Below the pieces are notes generated by a model. The model searched no databases and was not told where the DNA came from. It saw only the letters and a program-made list of their open reading frames with translations. A DNA stretch of 64,000 nt from DATEDA01 sp963789885 (lineage in GTDB: Bacteria; Pseudomonadota; Gammaproteobacteria; Burkholderiales; SG8-39). The position numbers were made by a program, and so were the translations under genes. The number at the start of each line of letters is the position of its first letter. The stretch's first letter is position 1. Below, piece after piece: positions 35,259 to 44,676 of the stretch. The stretch is taken from positions 186,001-250,000 of the forward strand of contig CAWBNB010000050.1 in the NCBI GenBank assembly GCA_963789885.1, given 5' to 3'.

Positions 35259-37210
35259 CCGACGGGCGCGATCCCGACGTTGCGCTCGCCGCAGCCTTCG
35301 CGCCCGACGGCCCCCTCAGTCGCGCGATTCCCGATTACCGCGCCCGCGAGCAGCAGCTCGAGATGGCGCGGCGCGTCGCGCGTGCGATGCGCGAGCGGCA
35401 CGTGCTCCTCGCCGAGGCCGGCACCGGCACCGGCAAGACCGTCGCTTACCTCGTGCCGGCGCTCCTCTTCGGCGGCAAGGTCATCGTGTCGACCGGCACC
35501 AAGACGCTCCAGGACCAGCTCTTCCACCGCGACCTGCCGGCGGTGCGAAAGGCACTCGGGTTGCCGGTGACGGTGGCCCTGCTGAAGGGCCGCGCCAACT
35601 ACGTCTGTGCGCATCACCTCGAGCGCAATCTCGAGGACGGCCGCTTCGCCAGCCGCGAAACCGCGCTCGACCTGCAGACCATCGCGCGCTTTTCCGCGCA
35701 GACGCGCTCGGGCGACAAGGCGGAGCTTGCGGACGTGCCCGAGGATTCGCCGGCCTGGCCGCTCGCGACTTCGACGCGCGACAACTGCCTGGGCGGGAAG
35801 TGCCGGCACTTCAACGGCTGCTTCGTCATGAAGGCGCGGCGCGATGCGCTCGCTGCCGATGTCGTCGTCGTCAACCATCACCTGTTCTTCGCCGACGTCG
35901 TGCTGCGCGACGAAGGCATGGCGGAGCTCCTGCCGTCGTGCAACACGGTGATCCTCGACGAGGCGCATCAGCTGCCCGAGACGGCGACCGCGTTCTTCGG
36001 CGAGACGGTCTCGACCGGCCAGGTGATCGAGCTCTGCCGCGATACAGTCGCCGAAAGCGCGGCCGAGGCGCGCGACGCGCGCGAGCTCCCGGAGCTCGCG
36101 CGGCGCGCTGAAAAGGCGGCGCGCGACCTCCGGATCGCGGTCGGACTGAAGGAGACGCGCGCCCCGGCGAGCGCGCTCGCGGAGAACGCGGAGTTCGCGG
36201 CGGCACTGGACGAGCTGCGCAGTGCGGTCGCGAAGCTCGCCCGCACGCTCGCCGCGCTGGCCGAGCGCGGCGAGGGCCTCGCGAATTGCTCGCGCCGCGC
36301 AACCGAGCTCGCCGCGCGGCTCGATCGCTGGGCGGACGGCACGCGCGACGACCTGGTGCGCTGGCTCGAGGCTTACACCCACGCGCTCGCGCTCCATGCG
36401 ACGCCGCTCGCGGTGGCCGAGCCGTTCCGGCGGCAGCTCGAGGAATCGCCCCGGGCCTGGATCCTCACCTCCGCGACGCTCGCGGCCGGCGGCGACTTCG
36501 GCCACTATCAGCGTCAGCTCGGGCTGGAGCAGGCCGACACGGCGAGCTGGGAGAGCCCGTTCGACTATCCGTCGAACGCGCTGCTCTACCTGCCGCGCGG
36601 GCTCCCGGAGCCGAACACGCCGGCGCACACCGATGCGGTGGTCGACGCCGCGCTCCCGGTGCTCGCCGCGAGCGGCGGGCGCGCGTTCCTGCTCTTCACG
36701 ACCTTGCGGGCAATGCGGCACGCGCGCGAGCGGCTCGAGTCCGGCTTGCGGAACCTGCGCCTGCGGGTCCCGCTGCTCGCGCAGGGGGAGGGCTCGCGCA
36801 GCGAGCTCCTCGAGCGTTTCCGTCGGCTCGGCAACGCCGTGCTCGTCGGCAGCCAGTCGTTCTGGGAGGGGGTCGACGTCCGCGGGGAAGCGCTGTCGGT
36901 GGTCGTGATCGACAAGCTGCCGTTCGCGCCGCCCGACGACCCGGTGCTCGCGGCGCGCCTCGCGCACCTGCGCCGCCACGGGCACAACCCGTTCTTCGAT
37001 TTCCAGCTGCCGCAGGCGGCGATCGCGCTCAAGCAGGGCGCGGGCCGCCTGATCCGCGACGAGCACGACCGCGGGGTCCTGATGCTCTGCGACCCGCGAG
37101 TCGTCGCGAAGGCCTACGGCCGGACGCTGCTCGACAGCCTGCCGCCGATGAGGCGCACCCGCGACCTTGCCGAAGTGGAGGCGTTCTTCGCACGCCGCAC
37201 AAGCGGTTAG
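35255..37210 (+). CDS. DinG/YoaA-type ATP-dependent DNA helicase with Fe-S cluster
   Basis: A 651-residue XPD-like superfamily 2 helicase. Walker A is AEAGTGTGKT near residues 53-62 and the DEAH box is VILDEAHQLP near residue 231. Four cysteines for a 4Fe-4S cluster lie in NYVCAHH and DNCLGGKCRHFNGC, residues about 117-188. The second RecA domain ends with QGAGRLIRDEHDRG. YoaA-type helicases act in repair of damaged or stalled DNA, DinG on R-loops; sequence alone does not choose. GTG 35255 overlaps the previous stop, an unlikely functional pairing that probably reflects only close packing. Confidence 0.9.
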   Translation: MTDGRDPDVALAAAFAPDGPLSRAIPDYRAREQQLEMARRVARAMRERHVLLAEAGTGTGKTVAYLVPALLFGGKVIVSTGTKTLQDQLFHRDLPAVRKALGLPVTVALLKGRANYVCAHHLERNLEDGRFASRETALDLQTIARFSAQTRSGDKAELADVPEDSPAWPLATSTRDNCLGGKCRHFNGCFVMKARRDALAADVVVVNHHLFFADVVLRDEGMAELLPSCNTVILDEAHQLPETATAFFGETVSTGQVIELCRDTVAESAAEARDARELPELARRAEKAARDLRIAVGLKETRAPASALAENAEFAAALDELRSAVAKLARTLAALAERGEGLANCSRRATELAARLDRWADGTRDDLVRWLEAYTHALALHATPLAVAEPFRRQLEESPRAWILTSATLAAGGDFGHYQRQLGLEQADTASWESPFDYPSNALLYLPRGLPEPNTPAHTDAVVDAALPVLAASGGRAFLLFTTLRAMRHARERLESGLRNLRLRVPLLAQGEGSRSELLERFRRLGNAVLVGSQSFWEGVDVRGEALSVVVIDKLPFAPPDDPVLAARLAHLRRHGHNPFFDFQLPQAAIALKQGAGRLIRDEHDRGVLMLCDPRVVAKAYGRTLLDSLPPMRRTRDLAEVEAFFARRTSG

Positions 37211-37246
37211 AATCGCCGCGCCTCGGGTCACGAAGGAGGGCGCGGC

Positions 37247-38224
37247 ATGAAAGTCTTCATTTCGGGTGGCGGCGGCTTCATCGGATACCGGATTGCGCGG
37301 CGGCTGCTCGAGCGCGGTACGCTCGCCGGCCCCGACGGGAAGCAGGCTCCGATCAGCCAGATCAAGCTCTTCGACGCCGCGTTCCCGCCCAACCCCGACC
37401 CGCGGCTCGTCTGCGTGAAGGGCGACGTCGCCGATCCGGCGGTGGTCGAGCGCGCGCTCGACGCCGACACGTCCTCGGTGTTCCATCTCGCGGCGGTAGT
37501 GAGCGGCGGCGCCGAGGCCGACTTCGACCTCGGTTATCGCGTCAACCTCGACGGCATGCGGCTCGTACTCGAGCGCTGCCGCAAGCTCGCGCGGCCGCCG
37601 CGCGTCGTCTTCGCGAGCTCGGTGGCGGCGTTCGGCGGGAACCTCCCGGAGGTGCTCGACGACTCGACCACGCCGAATCCGCAGACCTCCTATGGCGCGC
37701 AGAAGGTGATCGGCGAGTACCTGGTCACCGACTTCACGCGCAAGGGATTCATCGACGGGCGCAGCCTGCGGCTGCCGACGATCGTCGTGCGGCCGGGAAA
37801 GCCGAACCTCGCCGCCTCGTCGTTCGCGAGCAGCATCTTCCGCGAGCCGCTGAACGGAGTCGTGGCGGCGTGCCCGGTGCCCGAAACCACCGGGATCTGG
37901 CTGCTGTCGCCGCGCAAGGTCGTGGAGGCGTTCGTCCACGCGCACGAGCTCGATTCGACGGCGTGGGGCGTGAACCGGGTCGTCAACCTGCCCGGGATCA
38001 CCGTGACGGTGAAGGAAGGCGTCGAGGCGTTGCGTCGCGTCGCCGGCGCGGCGGTCGCCGCGCGCGTGCAGTATCAGCCGGAGGAACGGATCCAGGCGAT
38101 CGTGAAGACCTGGCCGGTGCGGTTTCGCACGCCGCGGGCGGTGGCGATGGGCTTTACCGCGGATCCCGACATCGACACGGTGATCCGCGGCTATGTCGAG
38201 GACGAGGGGATCAAGCCCGCCTGA
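37247..38224 (+). CDS. denD: DenD-type NAD-dependent epimerase/dehydratase-family dehydrogenase
   Basis: A 325-residue extended short-chain dehydrogenase. The NAD loop is ISGGGGFIGYRIARRLLERG, the catalytic YxxxK is in TSYGAQKVIGEYL near residue 149, and the Ser is in VFASSVAAFGG. The internal LPTIVVRPGKPNLAASSFASS and ending TADPDIDTVIRGYVED match D-erythronate dehydrogenases, which act in four-carbon acid-sugar use. No other den genes are nearby, so the substrate is uncertain. AGGAGG precedes the ATG at 37247. It is 36 bases after the helicase gene and convergent with bamD. Confidence 0.85.
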   Translation: MKVFISGGGGFIGYRIARRLLERGTLAGPDGKQAPISQIKLFDAAFPPNPDPRLVCVKGDVADPAVVERALDADTSSVFHLAAVVSGGAEADFDLGYRVNLDGMRLVLERCRKLARPPRVVFASSVAAFGGNLPEVLDDSTTPNPQTSYGAQKVIGEYLVTDFTRKGFIDGRSLRLPTIVVRPGKPNLAASSFASSIFREPLNGVVAACPVPETTGIWLLSPRKVVEAFVHAHELDSTAWGVNRVVNLPGITVTVKEGVEALRRVAGAAVAARVQYQPEERIQAIVKTWPVRFRTPRAVAMGFTADPDIDTVIRGYVEDEGIKPA

Positions 38225-39034
38225 TTATTTCCCCCACAGCCGCCACCAGGGATCCGACCGTTCGACGCCCCCCTTCAGCCACGGGCTGTTGGGAAAGTTG
38301 GTCTTCAGCACCCGGAGCGCGTCGTCGCGCAAATCGTCCATGCCCATCCGGCCGTACGCCTGGGCCATTACCGCCAGCGCTTCTTCGGTGGCCGGCGCCT
38401 CGGGATAGGTCTTCACCGCGTACGCCGCGCGATTTGCGGCCGCGACGTACGCCCCGCGCTTGATGTACCACTGCGCCACGTGGACCTCGTGCGAGGCGAG
38501 CGCGTTGACGAGGAACTTCATCCGGGCGAGCGCGTCCGGGGTGTACTTGCTGTCCGGGTAGCGGGTCGCGAGCTCCTTGAACGCCGCGAAGGAATCGCGC
38601 GCCGACCGCGGGTCGCGCTCGGTCGGGTCCTGGGCCGCGAACTGCGTGAGGATGCTCTGGTCCTCGTAGAAGTTCACGACGCCCTTCAGGTAGTAGGCGT
38701 AGTCGACGGTCGGATGATTGGGGTGCAGCTTGATGAACCGGTCGCACGCGGCGACCGCCGAGGCCGGCTCGTTGTCGCGATAGTAGGCATAGGCGATCTC
38801 GAGCTGCGCCTGCTGCGCGTAGCGCCCGAACGGGTACCGCGCCTCGAGCTTCTCGAAGTACTTCACGGCGGTCGTCCAGCTGCCTTCGTTCATCGCGTTC
38901 TTCGCCTCGGTGTAGAGGCGCTGCGCCGACCAGCCGGCGGTCTCGTCCTCGCTGGCCTTCAGGCTCTCGAGCCAGCTGCAGCCGGAGAGGAGGAGGGCAA
39001 GCATTAACGCTACACTAGCCGCGATGCGTGTCAT
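38225..39034 (-). CDS. bamD: Outer-membrane protein assembly factor BamD
   Basis: A 269-residue lipoprotein of normal BamD length. The lipobox is LLSGC (Cys19). Five TPR-like helical pairs follow: LYTEAKNAMNEGSWTTAVKY, YARYPFGRYAQQAQLE-type segments and FIKLHPNHPTVDYAYYLKG are characteristic. It works with BamA to insert beta-barrel proteins. It is divergent from rluD with start regions overlapping, the arrangement usual for betaproteobacteria, so promoter elements of each gene lie inside the other. Confidence 0.95.
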   Translation of the reverse strand: MTRIAASVALMLALLLSGCSWLESLKASEDETAGWSAQRLYTEAKNAMNEGSWTTAVKYFEKLEARYPFGRYAQQAQLEIAYAYYRDNEPASAVAACDRFIKLHPNHPTVDYAYYLKGVVNFYEDQSILTQFAAQDPTERDPRSARDSFAAFKELATRYPDSKYTPDALARMKFLVNALASHEVHVAQWYIKRGAYVAAANRAAYAVKTYPEAPATEEALAVMAQAYGRMGMDDLRDDALRVLKTNFPNSPWLKGGVERSDPWWRLWGK

Positions 39035-40042
39035 GTCGGATCACGATGAGCCGCAAAGTCAAAATTATAGCGCGGCGGTCGAGCGGTCCATTCCCGCCGA
39101 GCTGGCCGGCCTGAGGCTCGACCGCGCGCTCGCGCGCCTGTTCCCGGAACATTCCCGCAGCCGGCTCCAGGCGTGGGTGCGCGCGGGGCGCGTCACCGTC
39201 GATGCGGCGCGCGCCGACGTGAAGCGCAAGGTCTGGGGCGGCGAGCGGGTCGTCCTCAGCCCGTCGCTCGCGGCGGTTCGCGACGCGTATGCACCGCAGG
39301 CGATCGCTCTCCGGATCGTGCACGAGGACGACGCAATCATCGTCGTCGACAAGGCGGCCGGCATCGTCGTCCACCCCGGGGCCGGCAACCGCGACGGCAC
39401 GCTCGCCAACGCGCTGCTTCACCACGCGCCCGCGCTCGCGGGGGTCCCGCGCGCCGGCATCGTCCATCGCCTCGACAAGGACACCACCGGCCTGCTCGTC
39501 GTGGCGAAGACGCTGGCAGCGCAGACCGATCTCGTGCGCCAGCTCGCGCGGCGCACGGTGAAGCGCGAGTACCTCGCGCTCGTGCACGGGCGGGTCGCGG
39601 CGGCGGGCGAGATCGATGCGCCGATCGGTCGCCATCCGACCGCGCGCACGCGGATGGCGGTCAGCGCGCGCGGCAAGCCGGCGCGCACCCGCTACCGCGT
39701 CGTCGAGCGGTTCGCCGATTCGACGCTGCTCGCGGTCGGCCTCGACACCGGGCGGACCCACCAGATCCGCGTCCACATGCGGGCGATCGGGCATCCGATC
39801 GTGGGCGACCCGACCTATGGGAGGCGCACGGCCACGCGCGCGGGCAGGGCGCGTCGGCCCCAGGCGCGGGTCGGCAAGCGGACGCGGGCGAGGACACCGG
39901 CGCACTCCTCGCCGCGTTTCCGCGCCAGGCGCTGCATGCGGCTCAGCTCGGCCTCGTCCACCCGGCAAGCGGTATGCCCTGCGAGTGGCGATCGGAGCTG
40001 CCCCGCGACCTGCGCGAGCTCATCGGCCGGTTGCGGCGGTGA
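39033..40042 (+). CDS. rluD: 23S rRNA pseudouridine synthase RluD, frame broken after about 39820
   Basis: With the frame restored this gives about 336 residues. An S4 domain (AGLRLDRALARLFPEHSRSR) is followed by the catalytic motif GIVHRLDKDTTGLLVVAKT. GRTHQIRVHMRAIGHPIVGDPTYG comes next. After PTYG the open frame becomes an arginine-rich shadow, while the expected end (AFPRQALHAAQLGLVHPASG) appears in another frame. One missing base, or two extra, between about 39820 and 39910 explains this. RluD modifies helix 69 of 23S rRNA. The true end at 40042 overlaps the pgeF start. ATG 39033 is preferred to 39024. Confidence 0.83.
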
Positions 40043-40776
40043 CGGCGCCGGACCCCGACTGGATCGTGCCCGACTGGCCCGCGCCGCAGCGCGTGCGCGC
40101 GCTGGTCACCACGCGCGCGGGCGGGGTGAGCCGCGGTCCCTACGCGTCGTTCAATCTCGGGGCGCGCGTCGGCGACGATGCGGCGGCGGTGGCACGCAAC
40201 CGCGAGCGGCTGCGCGGCGCGCTGCCGGCGGATCCGGTGTGGCTGCAGCAGGTCCACGGTACCGAAGTGGTCGAAGCCGAATCGGCGCCGGTGCTCGCCC
40301 GCGCCGACGCTGCCGTCGCGCGGACCCGGCACGTCGTATGCGCGGTGCTGAGCGCCGACTGCGTGCCGGTGCTGCTCGCCGAACGGGGCGGGAACGCGGT
40401 CGCGGTCGCTCACGCGGGCTGGCGCGGGCTCGTCGCCGGAGTCATCGAAGCGGCCGTCGCGCGCATGAACGTGCCCGCGGCGAGTGTCATCGCCTGGCTC
40501 GGGCCGGCGATCGGACCGCGCGCGTACGAGGTCGGCCCGGAGGTGCGCGAAGCCTTCGTGCGGCGTGACGCCGCGGCAGCGGCGGCGTTTGCCCCGTACC
40601 GCGGCGACCGGTTGCTCGCGGATCTCTTCATGCTTGCGCGCCAGCGGCTCGCCGCGGCCGGCGTCGCGGCGGTTGCCGGCGGCGGTCACTGCACCTACAC
40701 CGAAGCGGCGCGGTTCTACTCGCATCGCCGCGAGGCGACGACCGGCCGCTTCGCGAGCCTGGTCTGGATCGACTGA
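40039..40776 (+). CDS. pgeF: Peptidoglycan editing factor PgeF (YfiH / multicopper-type laccase domain)
   Basis: A 245-residue YfiH-family protein. Metal-site marks are QQVHGTEVV near residue 71, LSADCVPVLLAE near residue 108 and VAHAGWRGLVAGVIE near residue 129. The ending GGGHCTYTEAARFYSHRRE is typical. It removes wrongly incorporated serine from muropeptide precursors in studied species, and family members also cleave purine nucleosides. GTG 40039 overlaps the rluD stop in GTGA, the conserved rluD-pgeF coupling. The overlap only makes sense if the rluD frame is repaired. Confidence 0.9.
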   Translation: MTAPDPDWIVPDWPAPQRVRALVTTRAGGVSRGPYASFNLGARVGDDAAAVARNRERLRGALPADPVWLQQVHGTEVVEAESAPVLARADAAVARTRHVVCAVLSADCVPVLLAERGGNAVAVAHAGWRGLVAGVIEAAVARMNVPAASVIAWLGPAIGPRAYEVGPEVREAFVRRDAAAAAAFAPYRGDRLLADLFMLARQRLAAAGVAAVAGGGHCTYTEAARFYSHRREATTGRFASLVWID

Positions 40777-41549
40777 TGGGAACCCTCGGCTACATCGTCG
40801 CCGCGAGCATCGCCGGCGGGCTGCTCTCCGTCGTGCTCGCCGCCGGGGTCTCGTTCGCGGCGCGCCCGCAGTGGGTCGGCGTGCTGATCAGCTTCGCGAT
40901 CGGCGCGCTGCTCGGGGCGGCGTTCCTGGAGGTGTTGCCGTACGCCTTCGGCAACGCCCAGAACCAGCAGGCCGTCTCCGCGACCGTGCTCGGCGGAATC
41001 CTCGCCTTCTTCGTGCTCGAGAAGCTGGTGCTGTGGCGGCACTTCCACGGCGACGAGTACGAGGGGCACGATCACCACGCCGACGGGTCCGACCACGGGC
41101 GGAGCGGCCTCATGATCCTGATCGGGGACGCCTTCCACAATTTCGTCGACGGCGTGCTGATCGCCGCCGCGTTCATGGAGAGCCCCGCGCTCGGCGTCGT
41201 CACCGCCTCCGCCGTGATCGCGCACGAGATTCCGCAGGAGGTGGGGGATTTCCTCATCCTGCTCCACTCCGGCTTCTCCAAGGCGCGCGCCTTCGCACTC
41301 AACCTGCTGTCGAGCGTGGCGATGGTCGTGGGCGCGCTCGGCGGGTACTTCGCGCTGCAGGCCGTCGCGGGCTGGATCAACACGCTGCTCGCCCTGGCGG
41401 CGGCGAGCATGATCTACGTCGCCGTCGCCGATCTCATCCCGAGCCTGCATCGGCGGCCGGCGCTCGGCGCGACGGCGCAGCAGGTGCTGCTGATCAGCCT
41501 TGGCGTCGCGATGATCTGGGTGATCGGCCGGCTCGCGCGCGGGGGGTGA
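40776..41549 (+). CDS. ZIP-family divalent metal transporter
   Basis: A 257-residue membrane protein with about eight helices. The metal-binding helices carry HNFVDGVLIAAAF near residue 124 and HEIPQEVGDFLIL near residue 151, the ZIP signature pair. A His/Asp/Glu-rich cytoplasmic loop (HFHGDEYEGHDHHADGSDHG) lies between helices 3 and 4. It most likely moves zinc, possibly iron or manganese. TGATG joins it to the pgeF stop, so rluD, pgeF and this gene form one operon. Confidence 0.9.
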   Translation: MGTLGYIVAASIAGGLLSVVLAAGVSFAARPQWVGVLISFAIGALLGAAFLEVLPYAFGNAQNQQAVSATVLGGILAFFVLEKLVLWRHFHGDEYEGHDHHADGSDHGRSGLMILIGDAFHNFVDGVLIAAAFMESPALGVVTASAVIAHEIPQEVGDFLILLHSGFSKARAFALNLLSSVAMVVGALGGYFALQAVAGWINTLLALAAASMIYVAVADLIPSLHRRPALGATAQQVLLISLGVAMIWVIGRLARGG

Positions 41550-41589
41550 ACGCGGCCACCCCCCGGGGCCGTGAGCGTCGGCACCTGCC

Positions 41590-41618
41590 TTGACGGGGGT
41601 GTTGTGCGGTGCAATACT
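41590..41618 (+). promoter_or_regulatory. phaC promoter
   Basis: TTGACG at 41590-41595 and AATACT at 41613-41618 are 17 bases apart. Transcription would start near 41625. The spacer contains TGCGGTGCA at 41605-41613, described below as a possible PhaR site. Confidence 0.55.
41605..41613. promoter_or_regulatory. Candidate PhaR site in the phaC promoter (TGC-N3-GCA)
   Basis: TGCGGTGCA, followed by ATACTC, lies between the -35 and -10 of phaC. The same TGC-GGT-GCA with a nearby TACTC recurs at 46903 between phaP and phaR. The TGC-N3-GCA core matches the form described for PhaR targets. Confidence 0.45.
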
Positions 41619-41653
41619 CTCCGACCGCCAGGAGCCGTTGCCCCGCAACGCCC

Positions 41654-43372
41654 GTGTCCGCCTCAGCCTCCGCTCCCCACCTTCAAGCCGCCCAGGCCGG
41701 CCAGGCCCTGATGGAAGGGTTTCTCAAGCTGCTTGCCGCGCGCCCCGAAGGCGACGCCGCAAGCCAGTTCGCCGCCTGGACCGCGAACTCGACGCGCGTC
41801 ACGCAGATCCAGACCGACTACCAGCGCCAGGTTGCGGCCCTGTGGATGGCGACGGTCGCGCGCCAGCGCGGCGAGGACTACAAGCCGGTGGTCTCACCCG
41901 ACCGCGCGGACCGGCGCTTCGCCGCCGCCGAGTGGCGCGACAACCCGTACTTCGACTACCTCAAGCAGACCTACCTGCTGAACGCGCGTTTCGTTACCGA
42001 CCTGGTCGAGGCGGCCGAGGTGGACGGGCGCACCAAGCATCGCCTGCGCTTCTTCGCGCGCCAGTTCGTCGACATGATGAGCCCGGCGAACTTCGCCGCC
42101 ACCAATCCGGATGTGCTGAAGGACGCACTGGCGACGAAGGGCGAGACGCTTGCGCGCGGGATCCGCAACCTGATCGGCGACGTCGAAAAGGGCCGCCTGT
42201 CCCAGACCGACGAAGCGTCGTTCGAAGTCGGACGCAACCTCGCGGTGACGCCGGGCAAGGTCGTGTTCGAGAATCAGATCTTCCAGCTGATCCAGTACGC
42301 ACCGTCGACGCCGCGCGTGCGCGCGACCCCGCTCGTGATGGTGCCGCCCTGCATCAACAAGTTCTACATCCTCGACCTCGCGTCCGAGAACTCGTTCGTG
42401 CGCTATGCGGTCGAGCGCGGCAACACCGTCTTCATGGTCTCGTGGCGGAACGTCACGCCGGAGGTCGGGCATCTCACCTGGGACGACTACCTGCGTGACG
42501 GCGTGATCAAGGCGCTGCAGGTCGGCCGCGAGATCGCCGGCGCCGAACGCGTCAACGCGCTCGGCTTCTGCGTCGGCGGCACGATGCTCGGCGCCGCGCT
42601 CGCCGTGCTCGCCGCGCGCGGCGAGGAGCTCGTGGCGAGCGCGACGTTCCTGACCACGATGCTCGACTTCTCCGACGTCGGCGACATCGGCGTGTTCGTC
42701 GACGAGCCGGGCCTGCAGGCCGCCGAGACGACGATAGGCAAGGGCGGGGTGAAGCCCGGTCGCGATCTGGCGACGGTGTTCAACGCGCTGCGGTCGAACG
42801 ACCTCGTGTGGCCGTACGTGGTGAACGGCTATCTCAAGGGGAAGTCGCCGGACGCGTTCGACATCCTCTACTGGAACTCCGACAGCACCAACCTGCCGGG
42901 GCCGTGGTACTGCTGGTACGTGCGCAACGCTTACCTCGAGAACGCCCTGCGCGTCCCGGGCAAGCTTGAAATGTGCGGCGTCCGCGTCGATCTGGGCAAA
43001 GTCCGCGTGCCGACCTACATCCTCGCCACCCGCGAGGATCACATCGTCCCGTGGAAGACGTCCTACCTCTCGACGCAGCTGCTGCGCGGCGAAAATCGCT
43101 TCGTCCTCGGCGCGAGCGGGCACATCGCCGGCGTCGTGAACCCCGCGGCGAAGGGCAAGCGCAGCTTCTGGACGAACGAGAATCTTCCCAGCCTGCCGGA
43201 TGACTGGCTCGCGCGCGCGACCGAGCATCCCGGAAGCTGGTGGCCGGATTGGGATGGCTGGCTCGCGCGCTTCGCCGATGGCGAAGCGGCAGCGCCGGCT
43301 GAGCCAGGCAACGCTACGTACCAGCCCATCGAGGACGCGCCCGGGCGATACGTCAAGTTCAGGGTCGTGTAA
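41654..43372 (+). CDS. phaC: Class I polyhydroxyalkanoate synthase
   Basis: About 572 residues, normal for class I. The catalytic Cys lies in the lipase-like box GFCVGGTMLG near residue 305, the Asp in ATREDHIVPW near residue 460 and the His in GASGHIAGVVNP near residue 488. An N-terminal region with DNPYFDYLKQTYLLNAR is typical. It polymerises 3-hydroxybutyryl-CoA at the granule surface. A GTG at 41609 is in frame but sits inside the promoter, so GTG 41654 is chosen; ATG 41711 is possible. It leads the operon phaC-phaA-phaB-phaB. Confidence 0.93.
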   Translation: MSASASAPHLQAAQAGQALMEGFLKLLAARPEGDAASQFAAWTANSTRVTQIQTDYQRQVAALWMATVARQRGEDYKPVVSPDRADRRFAAAEWRDNPYFDYLKQTYLLNARFVTDLVEAAEVDGRTKHRLRFFARQFVDMMSPANFAATNPDVLKDALATKGETLARGIRNLIGDVEKGRLSQTDEASFEVGRNLAVTPGKVVFENQIFQLIQYAPSTPRVRATPLVMVPPCINKFYILDLASENSFVRYAVERGNTVFMVSWRNVTPEVGHLTWDDYLRDGVIKALQVGREIAGAERVNALGFCVGGTMLGAALAVLAARGEELVASATFLTTMLDFSDVGDIGVFVDEPGLQAAETTIGKGGVKPGRDLATVFNALRSNDLVWPYVVNGYLKGKSPDAFDILYWNSDSTNLPGPWYCWYVRNAYLENALRVPGKLEMCGVRVDLGKVRVPTYILATREDHIVPWKTSYLSTQLLRGENRFVLGASGHIAGVVNPAAKGKRSFWTNENLPSLPDDWLARATEHPGSWWPDWDGWLARFADGEAAAPAEPGNATYQPIEDAPGRYVKFRVV

Positions 43373-43405
43373 GGCGCGGCGGCTCCAACCTAGGAGGATT
43401 GAGAA

Positions 43406-44584
43406 ATGACCGACGTCGTGATCGTGGCCGCGGGACGCACCGCGGTGGGCAGCTTCAATGGCACGCTGGCGAAGATCGCCGCCGCCGATCTCGGCGCGCA
43501 CGTGATCCGGCACCTGCTGGCGAAGAGCGGCATCAAGCCCGAGCAGGTCTCGGAGGTGATCCTCGGCCAGGTGCTGACCGGCGGCGCCGGGCAGAACCCG
43601 GCGCGCCAGGCGCTGATCAAGGCCGGTTTGCCCGAGATGGTCCCGGCGATGACGATCAACAAGGTGTGCGGCTCCGGCCTCAAGGCGACGCATCTCGCCG
43701 CCCAGGCCATCAAGGCGGGCGACGCGGAGATCGTGATCGCGGGCGGCCAGGAGAACATGACCCTCGCGCCCCACCTCCTGCAGGGTTCGCGCGACGGCTA
43801 CCGCATGGGTGACGCGAAGATCGTCGACTCGATGATCCTCGACGGCCTGTGGGACGTCTACAACCAGTACCACATGGGCGTGACCGCCGAGAACGTGGCG
43901 AAGAAGTATGGCGTCACGCGCGAGGAGCAGGATGCGTTCGCGGCCGCGTCGCAGCAGAAGGCCGAGGCCGCGCAGAAGGCGGGGCGCTTCAAGGACGAGA
44001 TCATCCCGCTCGAGATCCCGCAGCGGAAGGGCCCGGCAACGGTGTTCGACGCGGACGAGTATCCGAAGGCCGGGACGACCGCGGAGAAGCTGGCCGGGTT
44101 GAAGCCGGCGTTCGACAAGGCGGGCACGGTGACCGCGGGCAACGCATCGGGCATCAACGACGGCGCGGCGGCGGTGATCATGATGTCGGCGAAGAAGGCC
44201 CAGGAGCTCGGCCTGAAGCCGCTCGTGCGGATCGCCGCGTACTCCTCGGCCGGCGTCGACCCGAAGATCATGGGCATGGGCCCGGTCCCGGCCTCGAAGC
44301 TGGTGCTGTCGAAGGCGGGCTGGACCAAGGACTCGCCGGATCTCATGGAGATCAACGAGGCGTTCGCCGCGCAGGCGATCGCGGTGAACAAGGAAATGGG
44401 CTGGGACACGAAGAAGATCAACGTCAACGGCGGCGCGATCGCGATCGGGCATCCGATCGGCGCCTCGGGCTGCCGGATTCTCGTGACGCTGATCCACGAA
44501 ATGATCAAGCGCGACGCGAAGAAGGGTCTCGCGAGTCTGTGCATCGGCGGCGGGATGGGTGTGGCGCTCGCCGTCGAGCGCTGA
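43406..44584 (+). CDS. phaA: Acetyl-CoA acetyltransferase (beta-ketothiolase) PhaA
   Basis: A 392-residue thiolase. The nucleophile Cys is in INKVCGSGLKA near residue 89, the His in AIAIGHPIGASG near residue 348 and the second Cys in SLCIGGGMG near residue 378. It condenses two acetyl-CoA to acetoacetyl-CoA, the first step to polyhydroxybutyrate. AGGAGG lies before the ATG, 33 bases after phaC. A GC-rich hairpin (44606-44624) sits in the gap to phaB. Confidence 0.95.
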   Translation: MTDVVIVAAGRTAVGSFNGTLAKIAAADLGAHVIRHLLAKSGIKPEQVSEVILGQVLTGGAGQNPARQALIKAGLPEMVPAMTINKVCGSGLKATHLAAQAIKAGDAEIVIAGGQENMTLAPHLLQGSRDGYRMGDAKIVDSMILDGLWDVYNQYHMGVTAENVAKKYGVTREEQDAFAAASQQKAEAAQKAGRFKDEIIPLEIPQRKGPATVFDADEYPKAGTTAEKLAGLKPAFDKAGTVTAGNASGINDGAAAVIMMSAKKAQELGLKPLVRIAAYSSAGVDPKIMGMGPVPASKLVLSKAGWTKDSPDLMEINEAFAAQAIAVNKEMGWDTKKINVNGGAIAIGHPIGASGCRILVTLIHEMIKRDAKKGLASLCIGGGMGVALAVER

Positions 44585-44676
44585 GGGACACCGGCCGGGG
44601 GCCGCGCGCGGGATGGGCCCGCGCACGGCGCCGACATAAACCCGGCGGGTCCGATGTTGGGGAAGGAAGCGACTGG

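Noticed and set aside
35192..37945. A 917-codon open frame opposite the DinG-type helicase and denD.
   Set aside because: Composition is Arg/Ala/Glu-rich without motifs, while the plus strand has clear helicase and dehydrogenase motifs.
41609..41653. An earlier phaC start at GTG 41609.
   Set aside because: It lies inside the -35/-10 promoter and upstream of the expected transcription start.
41894..44626. A 910-codon open frame opposite phaC and phaA.
   Set aside because: It is a GC-rich antisense shadow; the plus-strand genes carry complete catalytic motifs.
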